Assembly: GCA_964603125.1 (NCBI GenBank)
Contig: CAZRUA010000090.1
Location: forward strand, 1-14,397
Origin: CAZRUA01 sp964603125
GTDB lineage: Bacteria; Bacteroidota; Bacteroidia; B-17B0; Aurantibacillaceae
DNA: 14,397 bases
Direction of reading: 5' to 3'
The notes under the pieces are model-generated. The model did not search any database, was not told where the DNA came from, and saw nothing but the letters and a program-made list of their open reading frames with translations. Position numbers and translations under genes: made by a program. Of the stretch, positions 1 to 7,321 are shown piece by piece. The first letter of the stretch is position 1; every line of letters begins with the position of its first letter.

Positions 1-359
1 CTCCCGAGGATATCATCAGGGCGCGTAATGTTGTGAAGGATGTGTACGTGGATGAAAAAATTGAGCGTTATATAGTGGATATAGTTTTTGCAACTCGTTT
101 TCCAAATGAGTATCGATTAAATAAATTAAGTCCATTAATTAGTTTTGGTGGTTCTCCACGTGCAAGTATTAGTTTAGCTTTAGCTGCTAAAGCATACGCT
201 TTTATTAAACGTCGTGGATATGTTATTCCTGAAGATGTTCGTGCAATTTGTCCGGATGTTTTACGCCACCGTATTGGATTAACTTACGAAGCAGAGGCTG
301 AAAACGTTACTTCTGAAAATATTATTAATGAGATTCTAAATACTGTTGAGGTTCCTTAG
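1..359 (+). CDS. moxR: MoxR-family AAA+ ATPase, C-terminal part (5' truncated by window edge)
   Basis: This is the end of a MoxR-type AAA+ ATPase; the reading frame is open from base 3 and the N-terminal Walker A and B motifs lie outside the window. The visible part is the C-terminal lid domain: an EDIIRARN / VYVDEKIERYIVDIV segment, then a sensor-2-like FGGSPRAS with its arginine, then the family's closing block DVLRHRIGLTYEAEAE. MoxR ATPases are cytoplasmic chaperone-like enzymes typically encoded next to vWA-domain proteins, whose metal loading or assembly they are thought to drive. That is the context here: a DUF58 protein follows after 72 nt and BatA/BatB lie further on. The GTG at 33 is an internal valine and not a start. 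The first 50 bases are somewhat richer in G+C than the rest. Confidence 0.93.
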   Translation, partial: PEDIIRARNVVKDVYVDEKIERYIVDIVFATRFPNEYRLNKLSPLISFGGSPRASISLALAAKAYAFIKRRGYVIPEDVRAICPDVLRHRIGLTYEAEAENVTSENIINEILNTVEVP

Positions 360-431
360 TATTTTAGAAGTTAGTAGAGTTTATAAATCATAATTTCTCG
401 CTTCTGAAATCAAAAATCTTAATCACATTAA

Positions 432-1298
432 ATGGATACCACAGAACTTTTAAAAAAAGTACGTAAAATAGAAATTAAAACACGCGGGCTTACCAAGCAA
501 ATTTTTTCGGGTGAGTATCATAGTGCTTTTAAGGGACGAGGTATGGCGTTTAGTGAAGTAAGAGAATACAGCCCTGGTGACGACGTTAGGTTTATTGACT
601 GGAATGTCACGGCAAGATTCAATACTCCATTTGTTAAGGTTTTTGAAGAGGAACGTGAACTCAATGTAATGCTAATGGTTGATGTTAGTGCCTCGGCTAA
701 TTTTGGAACATTAAAACAAACCAAACATGATTTAATAACGGAATTGTGCGCTGTTTTGGCTTTTTCTGCTTCAAACAATAATGATAAAATTGGTGTTATA
801 TTTTTTAGCGATAAGATTGAAAAATTTATTCCTCCTAAAAAAGGTAAATCACATATACTCCGTATTATCCGCGAGTTGGTGAATTTTGAACCAACTAGTA
901 AGTCAACTAATATATCACTTGCATTAAAATATCTTACTAATATTATTAAAAAGAAAAGTATTTGTTTTATCATTTCTGATTTTATTGATAATAAAAGTTT
1001 TGAAGACGCTTTAAAAATATCTAATCGTAAACATGATATGGTGGCTTTACGAATTATTGATAAAGGAGAATATATTCTCCCTAACATGGGCTTAGTGAAG
1101 TTGAAGGATAATGAAACTGGTGAGATTCGTTGGGTGGATACTTCTAGCAAAAGCTTTCAAAAAGAACTAAAGGTTATTAATATGAAGGCGGAGAAACAAA
1201 TAAAAGATTTATTTAATCGCGCAGGCATTGATTTTGCAAATATTCAAACGGATGAAACTTATATAACACCATTAATTAATTTATTCAAGAAACGATAG
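432..1298 (+). CDS. DUF58 domain protein (vWA-like partner of MoxR)
   Basis: A 288-residue protein with the DUF58 signature near residues 35-62 (GRGMAFSEVREYSPGDD, then IDWNVTAR) and a following EEREL stretch. A MIDAS-type DVSAS sits at residues 84-88, so the C-terminal part resembles a von Willebrand A fold with a metal site. There is no signal peptide or clear membrane span, so it is probably cytoplasmic. DUF58 proteins almost always follow moxR and are taken to be part of the MoxR-vWA machinery; the exact biochemical role is not established. It starts with ATG 72 nt after moxR, and its TAG stop overlaps a GTG that could start the next gene. I see no promoter-like motif in the 72-nt gap, so it is probably cotranscribed with moxR. 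Confidence 0.93.
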   Translation: MDTTELLKKVRKIEIKTRGLTKQIFSGEYHSAFKGRGMAFSEVREYSPGDDVRFIDWNVTARFNTPFVKVFEEERELNVMLMVDVSASANFGTLKQTKHDLITELCAVLAFSASNNNDKIGVIFFSDKIEKFIPPKKGKSHILRIIRELVNFEPTSKSTNISLALKYLTNIIKKKSICFIISDFIDNKSFEDALKISNRKHDMVALRIIDKGEYILPNMGLVKLKDNETGEIRWVDTSSKSFQKELKVINMKAEKQIKDLFNRAGIDFANIQTDETYITPLINLFKKR

Positions 1299-1324
1299 TG
1301 TTACAACAAAATAAAATAAAGATT

Positions 1325-2317
1325 ATGAATTTTTATGCAGGCAACTGCTTGAGGATTTGCGTCGTGCTAATTTTGTTTTTCGTTTCTGGTGTTTCATTTG
1401 CTCAGGTAAATAACAAAGCTTTGGCTTTAGTTGAAATTGATACAACTCGAATTAGAATAGGGGAGCAGGCGCATTTAAAGCTTATTTTATTGAATAATAC
1501 TGCTAAACCTATGAAAGTAGATTGGCCAGTTATTTCTGATACAATAGCGCCGTTTGTTGAAAAGGTAAGTAGCACGCCAATTAATAAAGAAATTTTAGAT
1601 AAGGCGGATACTAATCGTTATCAGCTAACTCAAGAAATTACTTTAACAAGTTTTGATTCTGGTGAATGGCTTATCCCTCAGTTTTCATTTATAATAAACG
1701 GCGATTCATTAAATCCAGTTAGCACAGAAATCATAACGCTTCATGTTACTTCTGTTCCAGTTGATACATTGGAGAAAACGCTGATGGATATTGTTCCTCC
1801 TTTCGAAGAGCATTTGGATTGGAAGATTTATCTACCCTATATTTATTGGGCAGTTGGCATATTGGCAGCATTAATTATTGCTTTTGTTCTTTACAGAAGA
1901 TACTTGAAGAAAAAGAAGAATGTTGTTATCCCTGAAATACCAAAAGAGCCAGCTCACATAATAGCCTTTAGAGATTTAGAGCGCATTGAAAAAGAGAAAA
2001 TTTGGAAGGAAGGTAAAGTAAAAGAGTATTATACCGATTTAACGAATACAATACGTACATACTTAGAAAACAGATTTGGAGTTAATGCTTTAGAATTAAC
2101 AACGGATGAAATTATGTTTGAAATGCGCAAACAGGTTATTGATCCAGCAAGTAAAAATAATTTACAAATTCTATTAGCGCAGTCAGATTTGGTAAAGTTT
2201 GCTAAGGCAACACCAAACGAAGAGGAGCATGAACTTGCATTACAAGCTTCTTATCATTTTGTGAAAGGTACATTACGCGAAGAAATTGTTAAACCTATTA
2301 ATCCAGCAAACGCGTGA
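1325..2317 (+). CDS. BatD-like membrane protein: secreted N-terminal domain, one membrane span, cytoplasmic tail
   Basis: The layout, from the ATG at 1325 (330 residues), is: a signal peptide ending in SFA-Q (about 26 residues); a beta-rich extracytoplasmic domain of about 140 residues that opens with an ALVEIDTTRIRIGEQ segment similar to the N-terminal domain of BatD proteins; one membrane span (WAVGILAALIIAFVLY, about residues 174-190); a basic YRRYLKKKKN stop-transfer; and a helical cytoplasmic tail with a KEYYTDLTNTIRTYLENRF stretch. Such proteins sit between DUF58 and BatA in Bacteroidota and resemble the DUF4381 proteins at this operon position in Proteobacteria. A longer form from GTG at 1298, overlapping the DUF58 stop by 1 nt, is possible; I prefer ATG because it gives a normal-length signal peptide. 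Its role as a bridge between cytoplasmic MoxR/DUF58 and the membrane complex is inference. Confidence 0.8.
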   Translation: MNFYAGNCLRICVVLILFFVSGVSFAQVNNKALALVEIDTTRIRIGEQAHLKLILLNNTAKPMKVDWPVISDTIAPFVEKVSSTPINKEILDKADTNRYQLTQEITLTSFDSGEWLIPQFSFIINGDSLNPVSTEIITLHVTSVPVDTLEKTLMDIVPPFEEHLDWKIYLPYIYWAVGILAALIIAFVLYRRYLKKKKNVVIPEIPKEPAHIIAFRDLERIEKEKIWKEGKVKEYYTDLTNTIRTYLENRFGVNALELTTDEIMFEMRKQVIDPASKNNLQILLAQSDLVKFAKATPNEEEHELALQASYHFVKGTLREEIVKPINPANA

Positions 2318-3327
2318 TTGAATATTTAAGCGATATAAAGTTTGCGCAAAAAGAATGGTTTTTTCTATTCGCTTTGATTCCAGCATTAATTTACTGGTAC
2401 TTTTTCCGCTTAAATAAAACAGAGAGTTTATTAAACTATTCTTCTTTGCATAAGGTTAAATTTACTTCTACTAATTTAAAAGTCAAGTTAAGATATTTAC
2501 CAATTATTTTAAGATTAGTGGGTTTATGTTTTTTAATTGTAGCAATGGCTCGCCCTCAATCACAAAAACAGTTGCGTTCTAATACTGGTGAGGGAATTGA
2601 TATAGCTTTGTCTATAGATGTTTCTTGGTCAATGTTAGCTCGTGATTTTGAACCTAATCGTTTAGAGGTGGCAAAAGAAGTAGCCAAGGATTTCGTGGAT
2701 GCTTGTCCAAATGATAGAATTGCTATTGTAACTTTTGGTGGAGAAGCATTTACGCAATGTCCGCTTACAACTGATCATGGAATTGTAAAGAATATTTTAA
2801 CAGATATGCGTGCAGGAAGCATGGGTTATGGCACAGCAATAGGTATGGGGCTAGCTCACGCTGTGGGTAGAGTGAATGATAGTTTAGTAAAAAGTAAAGT
2901 AATTATTTTGTTATCCGATGGTGTAAACAATGTTGGCGAAATTTCGCCATTAACTGCGGGTGAGACTGCAAAGGCTGAGGGGGTTAGAGTTTATACAATT
3001 GGTGTTGGTAAAAGAGGAAAGGCACTTACTCCAGTTAATATAGTTGGAAATGGTGAAGTAATAGAGTATGATTATATTGATACTGATGTGGATGAAGCTA
3101 CTTTAGCGCAAATAGCAGAGTCAACAGGCGGAAAATATTTTAGAGCAACCAATAAAGAATCTTTAAAGCAAATTTACAACGAGATTGATAAATTAGAGAA
3201 ATCAAAATTCGCAGCATTTAAAATAAGTAAACCAGTTGAGAAATTCTTTTGGTTTGGAATATGTGCTTTAATTTGTTTACTCTTAGAATTTATTTTAAAA
3301 TATACCTGGTTAAGAACTGTTAATTAA
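2314..3327 (+). CDS. batA: BatA, membrane-anchored vWA-domain protein
   Basis: A 337-residue protein with two N-terminal membrane spans (about residues 15-31 and 62-80), a vWA domain (about 95-280) and a C-terminal span (about 310-330). All MIDAS elements are present: DVSWS at 102-106, Thr174 in GYGTAIG, and Asp202 in LLSDGVNN. This is the BatA layout; the sibling BatB follows directly. BatA was named for aerotolerance in Bacteroides fragilis, but the molecular function is unresolved; metal-dependent protein binding is the family expectation. The start is GTG, overlapping the previous stop as GTGA. No in-frame ATG exists before residue 78, so GTG is well supported. The stop overlaps the batB start by one base (TAATG), so the two are probably translationally coupled. 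Confidence 0.93.
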   Translation: MIEYLSDIKFAQKEWFFLFALIPALIYWYFFRLNKTESLLNYSSLHKVKFTSTNLKVKLRYLPIILRLVGLCFLIVAMARPQSQKQLRSNTGEGIDIALSIDVSWSMLARDFEPNRLEVAKEVAKDFVDACPNDRIAIVTFGGEAFTQCPLTTDHGIVKNILTDMRAGSMGYGTAIGMGLAHAVGRVNDSLVKSKVIILLSDGVNNVGEISPLTAGETAKAEGVRVYTIGVGKRGKALTPVNIVGNGEVIEYDYIDTDVDEATLAQIAESTGGKYFRATNKESLKQIYNEIDKLEKSKFAAFKISKPVEKFFWFGICALICLLLEFILKYTWLRTVN

Positions 3328-4358
3328 TGTTTCAATTTGAAAACATAGAAATTCTTTGGTTACTGCTTGTTTTGGCAGTGTTGCTTGCATTGTATATAAT
3401 TGATAGATATAGGGCCAACAAATCACTTCGCTCATTTGGTAATTCTGAAATCGTTAAAAGTGTTTTTTCAGAGGTGTCAAAATTCAGAAGGTTTTTAAAG
3501 TTGTCAATGTTGCTCCTAGCAATTGGTTTAGTTATTATTGCAATAGCCAATTTGCAAGCAGGAACAAAGTTACAACGCATTAAGCGCGAAGGAGGAGATT
3601 TAATTATTTGCTTAGATGTTTCTAAGTCTATGTTAGCCGAGGATTTATCGCCTAATCGAATCGAGCGCTCTAAGCTGGCCATTGAAAACCTTATTGATCA
3701 ATTAAAAGGTGATAGAATTGGTTTAGTTGTTTTTGCAGGACACGCTTATGTGCAATTACCGATTACAACCGATTACAATGCAGCTAAATTATTTTTACAA
3801 GGTATAAATACCGATATGGTTCCAACTCAGGGAACCGACATAGGTGAAGCGATTGAGCAAGCTATAAGTTGTTTTGGAAAGGATGTAGGAAAGAGTAAGG
3901 CAATTATTGTTATTACAGATGGTGAAGACCATGAAGAAATTGCAATTGAACAAGCTAAGAAGGCTGCTAAAAAAGGTATTACGGTTCATACCATTGGGGT
4001 AGGATCAGCGCAAGGTGTGCCAATTCCAGAATATGATGAAGATAAAAAAGTAGGACTAAAGAGAGATCAAAATGACAATGTGATTATCACCAAATTAAAT
4101 GAGAATCTGTTAAATGAAATAGCAAGTGCTACTGGCGGTGTTTATGTAAAGGCTAGTAATGCTGATATGGGGCTTTCTAAAATTAGAACTGAAATTAATA
4201 AAATGGCTAAAAAGGAAATTGATTCGAATAGGTTTAGTGATTATGAAGATCAGTTTCAGTGGTTTATATTAGGCGCAATAATTTTATTAGTTATTGAAAT
4301 GGTTATGAAGCTATCGCCAAGTAAATGGTTTAAAAAGTTAAGTAAAGAGAATGCATAG
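3327..4358 (+). CDS. batB: BatB, membrane-anchored vWA-domain protein
   Basis: A 343-residue paralogue of BatA with the same plan: spans at about 9-26 and 57-75, a vWA domain and a C-terminal span at about 311-328. The MIDAS residues are intact: DVSKS at 97-101, Thr170 in TQGTDIG, and Asp198 in VITDGEDHEE. The LSPNRIERSKLAIENLI helix after the MIDAS and an ITTDYNAAK segment are typical of BatB. BatA and BatB are expected to form the membrane core of the Bat system; complex formation here is inferred from family and operon position. It starts at ATG overlapping the batA stop by 1 nt, and its end overlaps the next gene by 8 nt. Confidence 0.93.
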   Translation: MFQFENIEILWLLLVLAVLLALYIIDRYRANKSLRSFGNSEIVKSVFSEVSKFRRFLKLSMLLLAIGLVIIAIANLQAGTKLQRIKREGGDLIICLDVSKSMLAEDLSPNRIERSKLAIENLIDQLKGDRIGLVVFAGHAYVQLPITTDYNAAKLFLQGINTDMVPTQGTDIGEAIEQAISCFGKDVGKSKAIIVITDGEDHEEIAIEQAKKAAKKGITVHTIGVGSAQGVPIPEYDEDKKVGLKRDQNDNVIITKLNENLLNEIASATGGVYVKASNADMGLSKIRTEINKMAKKEIDSNRFSDYEDQFQWFILGAIILLVIEMVMKLSPSKWFKKLSKENA

Positions 4359-5142
4359 GTATTTAGTCATATTTGTTTTGTTTTTGGTCGGTTCAATTTA
4401 TGCGCAAGATGCAGCTAAAAAATTGAACGATGGGAATGAGCATTACAATAATCGAAGGTATAAGTTGGCATTAAGTAATTACGATGATGCAGCTAAAATT
4501 AAGCCAGGTTATATTACAGCTGATTTTAATAAGGCTTGTGCATATTATAAGCTTGGTATGTATGATGAGGCAATTAAAATCCATGATAATTTAATGCAAG
4601 TTGTTTCAAACAAGGATACCTTTGCTTTGGTTTCCTATAATAATGGCAACTGTTATTTTAAAAAGGCTTTTGCTGCGGATAGTGTGGTTAAAATTTTTAA
4701 TGCAGAAATTATTAAGCGAAATCGAAATGGTTTAATAATGAAACCAGGTGAAGAAGATACTTTGACCAATAAAGTAATTGCCACTATGGAGTATAGAGAT
4801 ACTTTGTTTATAAAGAGCATAGAGAGCTATAAGAAAACGTTACGAATAAAGCCCAGTGACGAGCAAGCAAGAACCAATTTAGCTAAAGCGCAAAAAATAC
4901 TAGCAATAAAACAAAAGCAAACTCATGATATGAAGAAAAGTCAGCAAAAGGATGTAGAGCCAACTCCGTTTGCTGTTAAAATAAAAAAGCAAGCAGATGT
5001 TTTAGTTCAAAAACATCAGTTTGTTGAAGCAGATGCTTTAATGGAAATGGCTTTAAAACAAGATAAATCGGTTGAAGCATATAAAGATTATATGAAAAAA
5101 ATTAAGGATGTTATCGAGATTAATAAATTAAAGAATGAATAG
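4351..5142 (+). CDS. batC: Secreted TPR protein, BatC-like (TPR portion)
   Basis: A 263-residue protein with a short signal peptide (residues 1-19, ending YAQ-D), so probably periplasmic. TPR-like helices begin at once: DGNEHYNNRRYKLALSNYDD, then a second repeat around 54-87 (NKACAYYKLGMYDEAIKIHD), a YNNGNCYFKKAF unit near 96, and the BatC-typical SIESYKKTLRIKPSDEQAR near 157-174 followed by a KQKQ-rich linker. A further TPR-like pair lies at about 210-245. It overlaps batB by 8 nt. Typical BatC proteins end in a low-complexity linker and a conserved tail finishing with a DW; that tail is missing here and appears in the next gene. It is therefore best read as the TPR half of BatC. BatE, another TPR protein of this operon, is an alternative, but no SH3 domain is visible. 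Confidence 0.72.
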   Translation: MHRYLVIFVLFLVGSIYAQDAAKKLNDGNEHYNNRRYKLALSNYDDAAKIKPGYITADFNKACAYYKLGMYDEAIKIHDNLMQVVSNKDTFALVSYNNGNCYFKKAFAADSVVKIFNAEIIKRNRNGLIMKPGEEDTLTNKVIATMEYRDTLFIKSIESYKKTLRIKPSDEQARTNLAKAQKILAIKQKQTHDMKKSQQKDVEPTPFAVKIKKQADVLVQKHQFVEADALMEMALKQDKSVEAYKDYMKKIKDVIEINKLKNE

Positions 5143-5626
5143 GTCGCTTTATATAATCGCCTTGATACTTGGTCTGATTTTTCTTTCAGGGAGAATATCT
5201 GCGCAAAATACGGTGCAAAAATTTTACGATTCGGGTGCCGAAATGTATATTAATAGCAAGAATGATGAGGCTTTAAAGACAGTACAAGAAGGATTAAAGG
5301 CATATCCTAGCAACAAAAAGTTAAAGGAATTGGAGAAAAAGATTTTAGAAAAAAAGAAGGAAGACCAAAAGAAAAAAGAGGAGGAGAAAAAGAAAGAAGA
5401 GGAAGAAAAGAAGAAGAAGGAAAAGGAAGGTGATAAGAAGGATGATAAAAAGAAAGAAGAAGATGAGAAGGATGGAGAAAAGAAGAAAACGGAACCTAAG
5501 GGAATGAGTAAAGAAGATGCTGATAAGCTTTTAAAAGCTTTGCAAAAAAAGGAAGTAATGAAACTACGTGGCGCTAAAAAAGGGAATCAAGGTAAAGGAT
5601 ACAAAAAAGTAATTAAGGATTGGTAG
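5135..5626 (+). CDS. Secreted K/E-rich protein with BatC-type C-terminal tail
   Basis: A 163-residue protein with a signal peptide (residues 1-24, ISA-Q), one TPR-like helix pair (about 27-60, ending EGLKAYPSNKKL), a highly charged lysine/glutamate segment (about 61-122) and a conserved tail: MSKEDADKLLKAL at 124-136 and a terminal KVIKDW. A tail of this kind (an MSKEDAE-like helix and a closing KDW) is what I associate with the end of BatC in Bacteroidota. It overlaps the upstream TPR gene by 8 nt and is followed 1 nt later by the Gre-like gene. The charged segment is encoded by nearly pure purines, with an uninterrupted 64-nt purine run at 5367-5430. It probably acts with the preceding protein. 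It could instead be a second, independent BatC paralogue. Confidence 0.72.
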   Translation: MNRSLYIIALILGLIFLSGRISAQNTVQKFYDSGAEMYINSKNDEALKTVQEGLKAYPSNKKLKELEKKILEKKKEDQKKKEEEKKKEEEEKKKKEKEGDKKDDKKKEEDEKDGEKKKTEPKGMSKEDADKLLKALQKKEVMKLRGAKKGNQGKGYKKVIKDW

Positions 5627-5627
5627 T

Positions 5628-6077
5628 ATGCTCAATAAACAAAAAATTCATGAAGCATGTTTAACAGCCTTGCAAATTAAAATTGATTCCTTAAAGCAAA
5701 TAAATAGTGAATTAAAGGAGGCAGCTGCCAATGAAACCAAGAGCACTGCTGGCGATAAGCACGAGACTGCTTTGGCAATGGTTCAGTTAGAACAAGAGAA
5801 ACTGAGCAAGCAAATAAGTTCTTTATTGGATCAAAAAGCGTTGCTGTCTTCAATTGATTTAAGTAAACAACATTATATTGTTTCGAATGGAAGTTTAGTG
5901 GAAACCAATAAGGGCCTTTTTTATTTTGCTATTCCTTTAGGGAAATTAAGTGTAGACGAGATAAGCCTTAATTTAATTTCAATACAATCTCCAATAGGAA
6001 ATTTATTTTCGGGTTTAAAAGTGGGTGATAGTGTTCAATTTAACAACTTAGAGTATAAAATCATTTCCATACTCTAA
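5628..6077 (+). CDS. GreA/GreB-like protein: coiled coil plus Gre C-terminal-like domain
   Basis: A 149-residue protein with no signal peptide. Residues 1-74 form a long heptad-like, charged helix (KIDSLKQINSELKEAAANET, then AMVQLEQEKLSKQISSLLDQK), as in the antiparallel coiled coil of Gre transcript-cleavage factors. Residues about 80-149 end with the Gre C-terminal hallmark: IQSPIGNLFSGLKVGDSV followed by a short strand pair, closely parallel to the SPIG...L.GKKVGDEV block of GreA. The family binds RNA polymerase near the secondary channel. The N-terminal tip acidic pair needed for RNA cleavage is not clearly recognisable, so activity should not be assumed. Bacteroidota homologues are sometimes misnamed 3-oxoacyl-ACP synthase. 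It starts 1 nt after the upstream stop, as the last gene of the Bat operon. Confidence 0.7.
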   Translation: MLNKQKIHEACLTALQIKIDSLKQINSELKEAAANETKSTAGDKHETALAMVQLEQEKLSKQISSLLDQKALLSSIDLSKQHYIVSNGSLVETNKGLFYFAIPLGKLSVDEISLNLISIQSPIGNLFSGLKVGDSVQFNNLEYKIISIL

Positions 6078-6090
6078 GTTGTTTTTATTT
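6042..6090 (+). terminator. Rho-independent terminator of the Bat operon, overlapping the 3' end of the Gre-like gene
   Basis: A perfect 15-bp inverted repeat pairs 6042-6056 (AACAACTTAGAGTAT) with 6069-6083 (ATACTCTAAGTTGTT) across a 12-nt loop, followed by a T-rich run (TTTTATTT). The left arm lies in the last codons of the Gre-like gene, and its stop codon lies in the right arm. On the opposite strand the stem is not followed by a T run, so intrinsic termination is expected for the + strand; pgk, which converges from the right and stops at 6095, may still use the stem weakly. Confidence 0.85.
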
Positions 6091-6094
6091 AATT

Positions 6095-7288
6095 TTATTC
6101 TTCAATAGCTCTAACACCAGGCAAACTGCCTTGTTCAATGTATTCTAACAATGCCCCGCCACCTGTACTTACATAACTAACATCATTTGCATAGTTGTAT
6201 TTGTTTATTGCTGCAACACTGTCTCCGCCACCAATTAAGCTAAAAGAGCCAAGTTTAGTTGCTTCAACAATTGCGATAGCAGCTTGTTTTGTGCCATTTT
6301 CAAAACTGCTCATTTCAAAAACACCCATTGGACCATTCCATAAAATTGTTTTCGAATTTTTAATAACTTCAGCGTAGCTTTTTACTGTTTCTGGTCCGAT
6401 GTCTAATCCCATCCATCCATCAGGTATACTATTGATGTTGCATGTTTGAGTGTTGGCATCATTTGCGAAATTATCCGCAACAACCGCATCACTTGGTAAG
6501 TATAAATTTACACCTTTTTGTTTTGCTTTTTCTAAAAGTGCTTTTGCTGTTTCAAGTCTATCGTCTTCACATAAAGATTTGCCTATTGAACCACCTAGTG
6601 CTTTAATAAAAGTAAAAGCCATACCTCCACCAATTATAATATTGTTTGCTTTGTTCATTAATTGCTCAATAATCATAATCTTGTCGGAAACCTTTGCGCC
6701 GCCTATTATAGCTGTAAATGGTTTTTGACCTTGGTTTAAAACTTTATCTATACTAGCTACTTCACCAGCCATTAAATTTCCAAAGCATTTAGAGTTTGAA
6801 TCAAAATACTTAGCAATGATAGTTGTTGAAGCATGCGCTCTGTGGGCTGTTCCAAATGCGTCGTTTACGTAGAAATTTGCGTGTTTGCTAAGCTTTTCAG
6901 CAAAAGCCTCATCTCCTTTTTCTTCTTCTTTATAGAAACGTAAGTTTTCTAGTAATAATATTTCGCCAGATTTTAGATGAGCAGATTTATTAAAAGCATC
7001 CTCACTAATACAATCATTAGAAAACTGAACTTTTGTACCAACTTGTTTTTCAAGCTCTGATATAATGTGTTGTAACGAATATTTATTTGTAGGCCCGTCT
7101 TTTGGTCTTCCCAAATGCGACATCAATACAAGGCTTCCACCATCTGTGAGAATTTTTTTAATGCTTGGTAAAGCACCTAATATTCTTGTGTTATCGGTTA
7201 CTTCAAATTGTTCGTTTAATGGTACGTTAAAATCAACGCGCATTATTACACGCTTGTTTGAAAAATTAAAGTTGTTTACTGTTTTCAT
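6095..7288 (-). CDS. pgk: Phosphoglycerate kinase
   Basis: A full-length (397 residues) cytoplasmic glycolytic enzyme that transfers phosphate between 1,3-bisphosphoglycerate and ADP. Visible family marks: the N-terminal signature KRVIMRVDFNVP (12-23) with Arg and Asn for substrate, SHLGRP (57-62), LLENLRFYKEEEKGD (112-126), NDAFGTAHRAHAS (142-154), the GGAKVSDKI block (197-205), the nucleotide-side NGPMGVFE (338-345), and the GGGDSVAA and STGGGALLEY loops near the C-terminus. The ATG start gives the usual N-terminus. It lies 33 nt downstream of the second Tim44-like gene on the same strand with no hairpin between, so it may be read from that operon. I see no Bacteroidota promoter box in the gap. 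It converges on the Bat operon with only 17 nt between stops. Confidence 0.97.
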   Translation of the reverse strand: MKTVNNFNFSNKRVIMRVDFNVPLNEQFEVTDNTRILGALPSIKKILTDGGSLVLMSHLGRPKDGPTNKYSLQHIISELEKQVGTKVQFSNDCISEDAFNKSAHLKSGEILLLENLRFYKEEEKGDEAFAEKLSKHANFYVNDAFGTAHRAHASTTIIAKYFDSNSKCFGNLMAGEVASIDKVLNQGQKPFTAIIGGAKVSDKIMIIEQLMNKANNIIIGGGMAFTFIKALGGSIGKSLCEDDRLETAKALLEKAKQKGVNLYLPSDAVVADNFANDANTQTCNINSIPDGWMGLDIGPETVKSYAEVIKNSKTILWNGPMGVFEMSSFENGTKQAAIAIVEATKLGSFSLIGGGDSVAAINKYNYANDVSYVSTGGGALLEYIEQGSLPGVRAIEE

Positions 7289-7321
7289 TGTTTGCGAGGA
7301 TGTTTTAAAATATGAGCGAAT

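Noticed and set aside
1..50. Higher G+C (26 of 50 bases) at the left edge than in the rest of moxR
   Set aside because: Too short to claim a recombination boundary, and the translated sequence runs smoothly into the expected MoxR domain.
518..1150. A 210-codon open frame on the minus strand inside the DUF58 gene
   Set aside because: It is antisense to a gene with clear family motifs, its translation is low-complexity hydrophobic/serine-rich, and nothing in it matches a known family.
6195..6728. Short plus-strand open frames inside pgk
   Set aside because: They are antisense shadows of a well-conserved enzyme gene with no start signals or recognisable protein content.
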